NCBI RefSeq assembly: GCF_002943565.1
Contig: NZ_PJCH01000017.1
Location: 310,001 to 374,000 of the forward strand
Origin: Hyphococcus luteus
Lineage (GTDB): Bacteria > Pseudomonadota > Alphaproteobacteria > Caulobacterales > Parvularculaceae
Direction: 5' to 3'
Length of the DNA stretch: 64,000 bases
In this document: positions 45,869 through 57,276 of the stretch, piece by piece
Layout of the letters: each line of letters opens with the position of its first letter
Numbering within the stretch: position 1 is the first letter of the stretch
Made by a program: the position numbers and the translations under genes
The notes under the pieces: model-generated
What the model saw: the letters and a program-made list of their open reading frames with translations, nothing else
What the model was told of the DNA's origin: nothing
Databases searched by the model: none

Positions 45869-46327
45869 TTAGATCAGCTGCTCTTTCATCAGCTTGCCGG
45901 CCTTGCCGAAATCCATGGCGCCGTTGAACCGCTCTTTTAACGCGCCCATGCAGCGCCCCATGTCTTTCAGGCCCTCCGCGTCATATTCTTCGATCACCTC
46001 GGCGACGGCGGATTTGATTTCTTCCTCCGAAAGCTGGCGCGGCAGGAATTCGCTGATGACCTCGATCTCGGCGCGCTCCTGTTCGGCGAGTTCGGGCCGG
46101 CCGCCGTCCTCGAAGGCTTTGGCGCTCTCTTCGCGCTGCTTCACCATCTTGGTGAGGATCGCGAGGATTTCTTCATCCGTGGCGCCCTCGCAGCGGTCTT
46201 CGGCGCGGGCTGCAATATCACGATCCTTGATAGCGGCGTTGATGAGCCGCAAGGTCGCCACGCGCAGCTTGGCGTCGCCGGCTTTCATGGCCGCTTTCAG
46301 CGCTGTGTTGATCTGCTCTTTGAGCAT
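45869..46327 (-). CDS. GatB/YqeY domain-containing protein
   Basis: A 152-residue helical YqeY-type protein (LKEQINTALKAAMKAGDAK, EEILAILTKMVKQREESAKAFEDGGR and MGRCMGALKERFNGAMDFGKAG). It probably binds tRNA or assists tRNA-dependent amidation. It is divergent from carA, as is common in alphaproteobacteria. Confidence 0.93.
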   Translation of the reverse strand: MLKEQINTALKAAMKAGDAKLRVATLRLINAAIKDRDIAARAEDRCEGATDEEILAILTKMVKQREESAKAFEDGGRPELAEQERAEIEVISEFLPRQLSEEEIKSAVAEVIEEYDAEGLKDMGRCMGALKERFNGAMDFGKAGKLMKEQLI

Positions 46328-46567
46328 CTGATTCTCCGTTGCGGACGACCGCAGGGATTCAAAATCCGCGCCGTCCTTTTTAGCCCCACCATAAATAACT
46401 GATTTGTCTGGATAATTCCTGGCTTATCCGTTATTGACCCTACAGGTCCCTTCGCATAGCTTCCGGCCAATTTGCGCGCGGCCGCTTTTGCTGCACAGCG
46501 GAACCGCAATCGCCAGCGCCGCCGCGCAATCTTGCAATGCAACAAGGCCGCGAAGAGATAGTTATCC

Positions 46568-47743
46568 ATGAAGATTAGTCAAGCGCCCGCCGAACGCCCC
46601 ACCGCGGTTCTGGTTTTAGCAGATGGAACAAGCATTTACGGGCACGGGCTGGGGGCCGCCGGCGAAGCCGTGGGCGAGGTCTGCTTCAACACGGCGATGT
46701 CGGGCTATCAGGAAATCCTCACCGACCCCTCTTATGCGGGACAGCTCGTCACCTTCACCTTCCCCCATATCGGCAATGTGGGCGTCAATTCCGAAGACAT
46801 TGAAAACGCCTCCCCGGCGGCCTCGACGGCGGCGCGCGGGGCGATCCTCCGGGCCGACGTCACAAGCCCGTCGAACTATCGCGCCCAGCTCGATCTTTCC
46901 GCCTGGATGCGCCGGCGCGGGATTATCGCCATCGCCGGGGTCGATACGCGCGCGCTGACATCCCTTATCCGCGAAAAAGGCATGCCCCACGGCGTCATCG
47001 CCCATAACCCCTCGGGCCGCTTCGACATCGAGGCGCTGCAAAAGCGCGCCGCCGAATGGGCGGGGCTCGAAGGCCGCGACCTCGCGAAAGACGTCACCAC
47101 CCTGCAAAGCTATCCGCATACGGAAAAGGGCTGGGAATGGGACAAAGGCTATACGCAACATGACGGCTCCGGCCCGCATATCGTCGTCATCGACTATGGC
47201 GTCAAACGCAACATCCTGCGCCGGCTGGCGAGCGAACAGTGCCGCGTCACCGTCGTCTCGGCGACGTCGAGCTATGAAGACATCATGGAAAAGAACCCAG
47301 ACGGCGTCGTGCTTTCCAACGGGCCGGGCGACCCGGCGGCGACGGGCGAATACGCCGCGCCGGTGATCCGCAAGCTGATCGAAAACAAGGTGCCAGTGCT
47401 CGGCATCTGTCTCGGCCACCAGATGCTGGCGCTCGCCGCCGGCGCGAAAACCAAGAAAATGCCGCAAGGCCATCACGGCGCGAACCACCCCGTCAAAGAC
47501 CTCGCCACGGGCAAGGTGGAAATCGTCTCCATGAATCACGGCTTCACAGTGGATTCGGAAAACCTGCCCGCCAATGTGACGGAGACCCATGTCTCGCTCT
47601 TCGACGGGTCCAACACCGGCATCGCACTGAAAGACGCCCCGGCCTTTTCCGTGCAGTATCACCCGGAAGCCTCGCCGGGCCCGGAAGACAGTTTTTATAT
47701 CTTCCGGCGCTTCATCGACAGCGTCCGGCCGGCCGCCGCCTGA
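46568..47743 (+). CDS. carA: Carbamoyl-phosphate synthase small subunit
   Basis: The 391-residue glutaminase subunit that feeds ammonia to CarB for arginine and pyrimidine synthesis. The N-terminal domain has GHGLGAAGEAVGEVCFNTAMSGYQE. The class I amidotransferase domain carries the nucleophile in LGICLGHQML, with a later HPEASPGP containing the catalytic His and Glu. carB lies 4.5 kb downstream on the same strand, so the subunits are separated by six other genes. Confidence 0.96.
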   Translation: MKISQAPAERPTAVLVLADGTSIYGHGLGAAGEAVGEVCFNTAMSGYQEILTDPSYAGQLVTFTFPHIGNVGVNSEDIENASPAASTAARGAILRADVTSPSNYRAQLDLSAWMRRRGIIAIAGVDTRALTSLIREKGMPHGVIAHNPSGRFDIEALQKRAAEWAGLEGRDLAKDVTTLQSYPHTEKGWEWDKGYTQHDGSGPHIVVIDYGVKRNILRRLASEQCRVTVVSATSSYEDIMEKNPDGVVLSNGPGDPAATGEYAAPVIRKLIENKVPVLGICLGHQMLALAAGAKTKKMPQGHHGANHPVKDLATGKVEIVSMNHGFTVDSENLPANVTETHVSLFDGSNTGIALKDAPAFSVQYHPEASPGPEDSFYIFRRFIDSVRPAAA

Positions 47744-47800
47744 GGCGGAACTCCGACCCTCCCCCCGTGTTCTCCCTCCAAATCCAAGGAGGCGAGAAAC

Positions 47801-48283
47801 ATGGATATTTTCGAACGGATTAAGAAAGATCACGACGACGCGCGCGCGCTCATGAAAGAGCTCAAGGATACGACCGCGCGCGCGGAAAAAACCCGGCGCA
47901 AACTGTTCGACGACTTCAAGCTCGACATGTGGGCCCATCACAAGGTCGAGGAAGCGGTGTTCTATTCCTATCTCCGCGACGACACTAAGATGAGCATAGA
48001 TTCCTACGAAGCGCTGAACGAGCACCATGTGGGGAACGGCCTCCTCGAAGAACTCGACACCTTCCCCGTGGCGAGCGAGGAATGGGGCGTCAAATTCGGC
48101 GCGCTCTCCGAGCTTATCGAACATCATATGGACGAAGAGGAGGACGAGTTCTTCCCGAAAGCCAGAAAGCTCCTGTCGAAAGACCAGGCGGCGCTGATGG
48201 GCGAACGCTTCGACGCGCGCAAGAAAGTCGTGCTCGCCGCCTTGAAGCCGCTGAAAGAAAGCGAAATCGAAGCCGCGGCGTAA
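47801..48283 (+). CDS. Hemerythrin-like protein
   Basis: A 160-residue HHE-type protein with four helices. The possible iron ligands are H11, H46/H47 with nearby E50-E51 (AHHKVEEAVFY), H75/H76 (NEHHVGNG) and H108/H109 (IEHHMDEEEDEFF). The role in oxygen or metal handling is unknown. It lies after carA and before a small membrane protein, and may share a transcript with them. Confidence 0.88.
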   Translation: MDIFERIKKDHDDARALMKELKDTTARAEKTRRKLFDDFKLDMWAHHKVEEAVFYSYLRDDTKMSIDSYEALNEHHVGNGLLEELDTFPVASEEWGVKFGALSELIEHHMDEEEDEFFPKARKLLSKDQAALMGERFDARKKVVLAALKPLKESEIEAAA

Positions 48284-48292
48284 CCCCCTCCC

Positions 48293-48535
48293 ATGACCGA
48301 TGTCATTCAATGGACGGCGAGCCTGTCGGCGATTGTCGCCGCGAGCCTCATCGCCGCCCATATCAGCCAGAAGGTGACGGGAATCGCCTTCATCATCTTC
48401 ACCGCCTCGTCGCTGATGTGGGTTTATTTCGGCGCGGCGGAGAACGATCACGGGCTCGTCGTCCAGAACGTCGTCCTCACCGGCATCAATCTGCTCGGCA
48501 TTTACCGCTATCTGATCCGCAGCAAGCCGGCCTGA
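48293..48535 (+). CDS. Small two-span membrane protein
   Basis: An 80-residue protein with at least two membrane spans (VTGIAFIIFTASSLMWVYF and VVLTGINLLGIYRYLI), starting ten bases after the hemerythrin-like gene. Its short spacing suggests translation linked to that gene. The family is not recognised. Confidence 0.7.
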   Translation: MTDVIQWTASLSAIVAASLIAAHISQKVTGIAFIIFTASSLMWVYFGAAENDHGLVVQNVVLTGINLLGIYRYLIRSKPA

Positions 48536-48609
48536 CGCGGCGAACAAATAGCAGTTCCCGCTGCGCATGATGCTGGCGCAGGGTTTAAGCCCCCGCTAGC
48601 ATTTTCCTC

Positions 48610-49029
48610 ATGCGCCAGGACATTCGCGATACTTTCGAGCAGATCACGACCGCCCGCGGCTTTACAAAGGAGTCGGGCTTTCACGTGCGCGATTTCGAGG
48701 AAGGCTATGTCGCTCTAGAAGTCGCGCCGAAGGAATCGCTCGTTCAGTTCATGGGCTATGTTCATGCGGGCGTCGTCACCGGCCTCGCCGACCACGCCGC
48801 CGGCGCCTGCTACGCGTCCGTTCTGCCCGAAGGCAAGGCGTGCCTCACCGTGGAGCTCAAGATCAACTTCATGAAGCCGGCCGAGGGCGACATGCTGGTC
48901 GCCGAAGCGACGGCGCTGTCGCGCGGGCGCTCCATCGGCGTCGTGCGCTCCGACGTCTGGGCGGAAAAGGACGGCGCGCGCGCGATGGTCGCGACGGCGC
49001 TCGTGACGCTGAAATCAATTAGCCTCTAG
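48610..49029 (+). CDS. PaaI family thioesterase
   Basis: A 139-residue hotdog-fold thioesterase. The motif YVHAGVVTGLADHAAG with the core Asp, the strand LTVELKINFMKPAEGD and the following basic-acidic pattern fit the PaaI/YigI group. It hydrolyses acyl-CoA of unknown identity. It is followed by a palindromic repeat. Confidence 0.9.
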   Translation: MRQDIRDTFEQITTARGFTKESGFHVRDFEEGYVALEVAPKESLVQFMGYVHAGVVTGLADHAAGACYASVLPEGKACLTVELKINFMKPAEGDMLVAEATALSRGRSIGVVRSDVWAEKDGARAMVATALVTLKSISL

Positions 49030-49060
49030 CAGATTCATTATTCACTTCGCCACAAGCTCA

Positions 49061-49163
49061 CCCTCATCCTGAGGAGCCCAATCGTCCTCGCCCTTCGCGA
49101 CATTGAGCAAGCATTTTATGCTTGCTCAACCCTCAGGATGAGGACGATTGGGCGTCGCGAAGG
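49061..49163. repeat. Mosaic palindromic repeat A
   Basis: About 103 bases: CATCCTGAGG, then CCCAATCGTCCTC, then CCTTCGCGAC, then a central TTGAGCAAGCA-TTTTA-TGCTTGCTCAA hairpin, then the complement of the first block (CCTCAGGATG), the complement of the second (GAGGACGATTGGG) and GTCGCGAAGG. The blocks are in partly shuffled order but are all inverse copies. It lies between a thioesterase and an MBL hydrolase gene and shares its layout with the element at 51967-52127. Confidence 0.85.
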
Positions 49164-49228
49164 ATCGGCAGCAGCAAAAAAACGTTCCGGCCTTGGCAAG
49201 CCGCCCCCGGGACGCTTAGGTAAGGCTC

Positions 49229-49960
49229 ATGAGCCAGACCCAAGCCAAACCGCCCTTCACCGTCCGCGTCGTTCCGGTGACGCCGTTCCAGCAGAATTGC
49301 TCGATTATCCGTGCGCCTTCCGGCAAGGCGGCTGTGGTCGATCCCGGCGGCGAGCCGGAAAAGATTTTGCAGGCGGCGAAAGACTTCAACGCCGAGATCG
49401 AACAGATATGGCTCACTCATGGCCATCTCGACCATGCGGGCGGCGCCGAGGCGGTGAAACGCGAAACCGGCGCGCCGATCATCGGGCCGCATGAAGAAGA
49501 TACGTTTTGGCTCGACGAGATCGCCGGCCACTGGGCGCAATACGGCCATCCCGGCATGGGCGAGGACTGCAAGCCGGACAAATGGCTGCATGACGGCGAC
49601 GAACTCGATCTCGACGGGATCAAGTTTCAGGTCGTCTACACGCCCGGCCACACGCCAGGCCATGTGGTGATCTACAACAAGGACGCCAATATCGCCTTTG
49701 TCGGCGACGTTCTGTTCGCGGGCTCTGTCGGGCGCACGGACTTTCCCCGCGGCGATCAGCAGACGCTCGTCAATTCCATCACGCAAAAGCTCTGGCCGCT
49801 TGGCGACGTGCAGTTCGTGCCGGGCCACGGGCCGACCTCGAGCTTCGGGCGCGAGCGCCAATCGAACCCCTTCGTCGCCGACAAGGTCACCGGCTATCAG
49901 GGCGCCGAAAAAGAAGCGCCCAACGAAATCGACCAGAAGCTCTCAAAACGCTGGCAGTAG
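49229..49960 (+). CDS. MBL-fold metallo-hydrolase (glyoxalase II-like)
   Basis: A 243-residue zinc hydrolase. The THGHLDHAGG motif, the later PGHTPGHVV and FVGDVLFAGSVGRTD segments and a C-terminal PGHGPTSSFGRER complete the metal site. It resembles the YcbL/GloB-like group, which hydrolyses thioesters. It starts 65 bases after a palindromic repeat, with TAAGG before the ATG. Confidence 0.92.
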   Translation: MSQTQAKPPFTVRVVPVTPFQQNCSIIRAPSGKAAVVDPGGEPEKILQAAKDFNAEIEQIWLTHGHLDHAGGAEAVKRETGAPIIGPHEEDTFWLDEIAGHWAQYGHPGMGEDCKPDKWLHDGDELDLDGIKFQVVYTPGHTPGHVVIYNKDANIAFVGDVLFAGSVGRTDFPRGDQQTLVNSITQKLWPLGDVQFVPGHGPTSSFGRERQSNPFVADKVTGYQGAEKEAPNEIDQKLSKRWQ

Positions 49961-49969
49961 GCTTCGCGC

Positions 49970-50971
49970 CTAATCCGTCACCGGCGGCTCGACGACGGCG
50001 CGGCCCACATAATTGGTGTCCGCGCCGAACCAGACCGCGCCCGCCGGCGCATAGTAATGCATATGGCGGATGGTCCCGCCACCGGACGGAATGTCGGTCT
50101 TGGAGAAAAATTCCTCCGTCTTCGGATCGAATCCCATGAAGATATTCGGGTCGACGCCGGTGGCGACCATCCAGATACGGTCCTGTCCGTCAACGGCCAT
50201 GCCATAGGGACGCGCCCGCTCGCCCTGGGGCATCTCCCATTCCTTGAAGGTTTTCTTTTCCGGATCATAAACGCCGAGCACACCCTTGATGTAATCGCCA
50301 TACCAGACGCGCCCGTCGCTGGTGATTTCAAGACGGCGCGGCAGCGCGCCTTCGCGGGGCAGGTCGATTTCCGTCAATTCGAGTGTCTCAGGATTTATAT
50401 GGGCGAGCTTGTAGGTCCCGAACAGCGCGACCCAGACCGACCCGTCGGGCGCCATCTTGATTCCATAAGGCCGCGAGCGCTCGGTCTTTGAGGCAATGAG
50501 ATCAACTTTGCGGCTTTCGATATTCAGCCGGCCGATAAAATTGCCGCCCTGCACCGTGAACCAGATGTTCTCTTCGCCTTCATCGAAGACCAACGTATGA
50601 GGATCGCGCGCGGCTTCGTCAGGCATCGGGATTTCTTCGGTCTCTTTCGTCTTCGGATCGAAGCGACCGATGACGCCGGTGCGGTTGCCGGCGTACCAGA
50701 CGATCCCGTCTTCGCCGACGATGAGATTATGCGGCCCCTCGCCTTCCGGCAGGTCGTATTTGACGATGACGCCGCTCGAGGCGTCGAGATGGCCGATATA
50801 GCCGCCCGCCTGGCCCACGAACCAGACGGAATTGGCGCTCTCGGCAAACGGATCGCGCGGACGGGTGTTCTCGAACGGAACTTTCCATTCCCTGATGTCG
50901 ACCGTTTCTTCGGCGAAGACCGGCGTCATCATCATTACGCCCGAAAGAATTGCAGCCCCGAAAATCCTCAT
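49970..50971 (-). CDS. Secreted Vgb/SMP-30-like beta-propeller protein
   Basis: A 333-residue protein with a signal peptide ending VFA. Repeated blades with WFVGQAGGYIGHLD, GIVWYAGNRTGVIGRFD and VWVALFGTYKLAHIN resemble virginiamycin B lyase and related streptogramin-lyase propellers. Catalytic activity is not established. It is convergent with the MBL hydrolase gene and stands alone on its strand. Confidence 0.85.
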   Translation of the reverse strand: MRIFGAAILSGVMMMTPVFAEETVDIREWKVPFENTRPRDPFAESANSVWFVGQAGGYIGHLDASSGVIVKYDLPEGEGPHNLIVGEDGIVWYAGNRTGVIGRFDPKTKETEEIPMPDEAARDPHTLVFDEGEENIWFTVQGGNFIGRLNIESRKVDLIASKTERSRPYGIKMAPDGSVWVALFGTYKLAHINPETLELTEIDLPREGALPRRLEITSDGRVWYGDYIKGVLGVYDPEKKTFKEWEMPQGERARPYGMAVDGQDRIWMVATGVDPNIFMGFDPKTEEFFSKTDIPSGGGTIRHMHYYAPAGAVWFGADTNYVGRAVVEPPVTD

Positions 50972-51135
50972 CGCACCCTCCTCCGGCGCTTACCGCGCCG
51001 CCCGCGTCAGAGCCTTTACCTACTATAGCCGCGCGCGCCATGGCGCCGGAGGGAAGATTAAAGATCGGACATGACGGCGGCGCAGCATGGCTGCAAAACC
51101 CGCATTCCGCCTGTCTCGCGGGCTGCTGAGCGCCC

Positions 51136-51558
51136 CTAATTCGCCACGCGCCGAAGCCGCGCGAAATGCTCGTCCCAGCCGGAATCGTGATTGGACGCCA
51201 TGCCGAAGGGATCTTCTTCGTATTTCTCCCAGCCGTCATGGACGAGAGTCAAAATCGTGCCGCCCTTCACCGCTTCGAGAGTCCAGGCGCAAATGGTCTC
51301 GACGCCGCCCAGATGATTATGGGTGAAGGTGTGAACCAGCCGCTCCGGCTTTTTCATCTCGAGGACTTTGCCCCAGCAGAGCTTTTCGCCGTCCTTGCCG
51401 TAGCTGTTGGTCAGAAGGCCGTACTCGCCGCCCTCTTTGAGGTCGCCCGCGCCGCGGTGAAACCAGAGCGCAAGCTGGTCGGGCTCGGTCAGGAATTTCC
51501 AGACATGTTCAGGCGGCGCTTTTAAGAAAAGGGTTTTGACGATCTTCATCTTGCTCAT
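51136..51558 (-). CDS. AHSA1/SRPBCC-family protein
   Basis: A 140-residue START-like protein (KTLFLKAPPEHVWKFLTEPDQLALWFH) of the activator of Hsp90 ATPase type. It has a central VHTFTHNHLGG segment and a C-terminal GWEKYEEDPFG. Its start overlaps the stop of the ArsR gene upstream by four bases. Paired genes of this kind are common and usually form a small regulated operon. Confidence 0.88.
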   Translation of the reverse strand: MSKMKIVKTLFLKAPPEHVWKFLTEPDQLALWFHRGAGDLKEGGEYGLLTNSYGKDGEKLCWGKVLEMKKPERLVHTFTHNHLGGVETICAWTLEAVKGGTILTLVHDGWEKYEEDPFGMASNHDSGWDEHFARLRRVAN

Positions 51559-51887
51559 GATGTTCTCTCCACGACGTCTTTGAGTTTGGCGAGACGCTCA
51601 TCCCAGAAGCGGTCGAAATGGCCCAGCCAGTCGGCGGCGGTCTTGAGCGCTTCCGGGTTGAGGCGGTTGATCCGTTCACGTCCCTTTGCTTCGACGGCGA
51701 TAATCCCGCCGTCCTTCAAGATCGCCAGATGCTTGGCGACGGCGGGGCGCGTCATATCGAAGGCCGCGGCGATCTCGGCGATGGGGCGCGGCCCCTCGGC
51801 CAGCATGGAAATGATCGCCCGCCGGGTCGGGTCGGCGAGCGCGCGGAAAACGGGCTGGGCGTCAGCGGATGGCGGGCGTGCAGGCAT
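51555..51887 (-). CDS. ArsR-type transcriptional regulator
   Basis: A 110-residue winged-helix repressor (RALADPTRRAIISMLAEGPRPI, then the recognition helix TRPAVAKHLAILKDG). No classical metal-binding cysteine pair is seen, so the ligand is unknown. It is cotranscribed with the AHSA1 gene, probably autoregulated, and read from the gap that holds repeat B. Confidence 0.92.
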   Translation of the reverse strand: MPARPPSADAQPVFRALADPTRRAIISMLAEGPRPIAEIAAAFDMTRPAVAKHLAILKDGGIIAVEAKGRERINRLNPEALKTAADWLGHFDRFWDERLAKLKDVVERTS

Positions 51888-52295
51888 GGGATCTCAACAT
51901 AAAACCTTATGGTTTCTCTTTATATGAAACCTTTTGGTATTATGTCAAGCCCGCAGAAAATTGGCGGCGCCTCAGTTTGCCTTCATCCTGAGGGGCCCCG
52001 CCCCTTCGTCCTTCGAGACGCAAGCCCGACCGCGAATGCGGTCAATCTAGAATTGGCGCGCGCGCGGGCTTGCTCCTCAGGATGAAGGGGCGGGGCTGTC
52101 TCGAAGGGCGAAGGCAAACTGAGGCGCTGCCGAAAAATTCGGAAGAACTTGAAAACTCTTTCCCTCGGGGCCTTTCGCTCGTCCGTAGCTTGCCCTAAGA
52201 CAGCGCTTTAATCGACAATTGATTCTCGCCTCCCCGCGCGCGTGCGGCCGCCTCTGCAGGCCCGCCCGTCCGGCGAGGCTGCGCGCGAGTAAGGT
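51888..52295. other. Intergenic region upstream of carB with repeat B
   Basis: This 408-base gap contains the mosaic palindromic repeat B and an unassigned stretch of about 170 bases before carB. The promoters of the ArsR gene and carB should lie at either end. I see no gene in it. Confidence 0.6.
51967..52127. repeat. Mosaic palindromic repeat B
   Basis: 161 bases with perfect 18-bp terminal inverted repeats GCGCCTCAGTTTGCCTTC / GAAGGCAAACTGAGGCGC. Inside are CATCCTGAGG and its complement, a GCCCCGCCCCTTC block and its complement, CCTTCGAGAC and GTCTCGAAGG, and GCAAGCCCG / CGGGCTTGC. The arrangement matches element A (49061-49163) except that the middle block differs. No coding capacity is seen. 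Confidence 0.85.
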
Positions 52296-55622
<3,327 letters not shown>

Positions 55623-55857
55623 TTAGAAAAACTCATTAGTTTCCAAAGGACTATGGGGATAGTTCCGGGCGCCCCGGCCTTGAAATCCCGTTCCGGACTG
55701 ATTAAATACCCGGCTCGGCAAATCAGCGACGGCCCGGCGCAAACGCCTCGGGCCGCGCTATTTTTTTAGCTTGAGAGTCCAAAACGAGACCCGAAAGCGT
55801 GCAGGAAGGAGCGGCCAATCCGGGCCTCTCCTCGTCGCCAGGAGAAAGGGCGGAGCA

Positions 55858-56331
55858 ATGGAAAAATTTCCGATGACCCTCGCCGGCTATCAGAAGCTGG
55901 AAGAGGATTTGAAAAAGCTGAAAAATGAGGAGCGCCCGGCGGTGATTCAGGCGATCGCCGAAGCGCGCGCCCATGGCGACCTCTCGGAAAACGCAGAATA
56001 CCACGCCGCCAAGGAGCGTCAGGGCTGGATCGAATCGCAGATTCTCGAGCTCGAAGACAAATATAACCGCGCCGAGGTCATCGACGTCGCCAAACTCGAC
56101 GGCGACAGCGTGAAGTTCGGCGCGACCGTCACCCTGATCGACGAAGACACCGAAGAAGAAAAAGTCTGGCAGATCGTCGGCGACCTTGAAGCCGACGTAA
56201 AACAGCGCCGGATTTCGATCTCTTCACCCATCGCCCGCGCCCTTATCGGCAAGTCCGTCGGTGACTCGGTCGAGGTTCAGGCCCCCGGCGGCGCGCGCGC
56301 CTACGAGATCGAAAAGGTTGTTTACAAATAA
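55858..56331 (+). CDS. greA: Transcription elongation factor GreA
   Basis: A 157-residue transcript-cleavage factor that rescues backtracked RNA polymerase. I chose the ATG at 55858 ([20 protein letters not shown]) because a longer frame from 55771 adds residues unlike GreA. The coiled-coil tip with acidic residues ([22 protein letters not shown]) and the FKBP-like C-domain are intact. It is followed by a strong terminator. Confidence 0.96.
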   Translation: MEKFPMTLAGYQKLEEDLKKLKNEERPAVIQAIAEARAHGDLSENAEYHAAKERQGWIESQILELEDKYNRAEVIDVAKLDGDSVKFGATVTLIDEDTEEEKVWQIVGDLEADVKQRRISISSPIARALIGKSVGDSVEVQAPGGARAYEIEKVVYK

Positions 56332-56357
56332 ACGCCGCCCCGCAGAGTTTTGAATGC

Positions 56358-56396
56358 AAAAAAGCCGGCCCCTCTCCCCGGGGGCCGGCTTTTTCT
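56358..56396. terminator. Terminator after greA
   Basis: AAAAAAGCCGGCCCC / GGGGCCGGCTTTTT forms a long stem around TCTCCCCG, with A- and T-runs on both sides. It separates greA and the convergent sorted-protein gene. Confidence 0.9.
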
Positions 56397-56419
56397 TTCG
56401 CTATAGAGCGAAAAACGCG

Positions 56420-57115
56420 TCAGGCCGATTTACGCCGGCGCGACGCGAAGCCAAGACCGGCGATCCCCGAAAGCAAAAGCGGAAGCGCCGCCGGAACCGG
56501 CACTTCGGAGACTTCCGGCACGGTGTAATTGATCGTCAGAAACGACGCGCTCAGGTCCTTCAGCGTTTCAAGCGAAGCGATCTGAACTGATGCGAAACTG
56601 TCTGTTTCAAGGCGCAGCGTCAGCAAGTCGCCGATCAGCAGCGCCTGAACCGGCGAAACGTCGCTGAAGACCGTCGCCAGCACATCCCCTGACGAGCCGC
56701 CAATGGGCAGTTGCGCGTCGATCACCTGAGACCCGGGCGCATCATAATCGGCAATATCGACGACGCCGTCGCCCGCATATGCAAAGACGTCGAATTCCGC
56801 CGGATTGCCGCCCGTATTGCTGACAAAGCGATCAAGCACGACCGACAGGCTTACGGAATCGATGGTTGCAGCGTCGGGAATAACGCCGAGATCGAACTCC
56901 AGGATGGCGTTTGTGATGTTTCCTCCCGACTGCAAAATGCTCAGCGCGCCATCCGTCGTATCAACGGCGTCCCCGCCAAACGTCGTGACGTCGCCATCGG
57001 CGGTCGGATCGAGCACAAGCGTCGCCGCCTGCGCCTGTCCTGCAATGACCAACGATGCAGCACCGAAAACCGCCAATTGAAGGCTGGCGGCGAACCTTTT
57101 CCTGATTTGACTCAT
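56420..57115 (-). CDS. Secreted VPVPA-CTERM sorted protein with DNRLRE-like domain
   Basis: The start at 57115 (MSQIRKRFAASLQLAVFGAASLVIAGQAQA) has AGGAC upstream and gives a standard signal; the longer frame is not a signal. The 231-residue product has a mature DNRLRE-like domain (FDLGVIPDAATIDSVSLSVVL) and a C-terminal sorting tail: EVPVPAALPLLLSGIAGLGF then ASRRRKSA. It is divergent from the LuxR/hydrolase gene, with 161 bases between the two starts. Confidence 0.82.
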   Translation of the reverse strand: MSQIRKRFAASLQLAVFGAASLVIAGQAQAATLVLDPTADGDVTTFGGDAVDTTDGALSILQSGGNITNAILEFDLGVIPDAATIDSVSLSVVLDRFVSNTGGNPAEFDVFAYAGDGVVDIADYDAPGSQVIDAQLPIGGSSGDVLATVFSDVSPVQALLIGDLLTLRLETDSFASVQIASLETLKDLSASFLTINYTVPEVSEVPVPAALPLLLSGIAGLGFASRRRKSA

Positions 57116-57225
57116 GCTTGTCCTGTGGCGGCGCGCGGCCGCTCCCCCTTGCATAAACTACAATAAAATCCCGCCGAAACGCGGCGGCGACAGTTCACAA
57201 AAAGCATAAAATTTGCAAAACGCTT

Positions 57226-57241
57226 TCACCTCTATTGGTGA
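57226..57241. promoter_or_regulatory. Inverted repeat in the divergent promoter region
   Basis: TCACC-TCTATT-GGTGA is a 16-base interrupted palindrome 36 bases upstream of the ATG at 57277. It could be an operator for the LuxR-type regulator that begins there, acting on itself and on the divergent sorted protein. Confidence 0.4.
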
Positions 57242-57276
57242 TAAGCCGGAACTTTTTGATATCGGGGGAGACGATA

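Noticed and set aside
46616-48568. 650-codon minus-strand open frame across carA and the hemerythrin-like gene
   Set aside because: It spans two well supported plus-strand genes and lacks any motif.
49061-49163. Insertion sequence or CRISPR-like element
   Set aside because: There is no transposase, no array of spacers and only one palindromic unit at this place.
51967-52127. Miniature transposable element with 18-bp terminal repeats
   Set aside because: It has perfect inverted ends, but I could not see a clear target-site duplication, and the inner blocks match the mosaic repeat family better.
57190-57240. Sigma-54 promoter before the LuxR-type fusion
   Set aside because: I searched for GG-N10-GC pairs with TTGC here and found none at a plausible distance.
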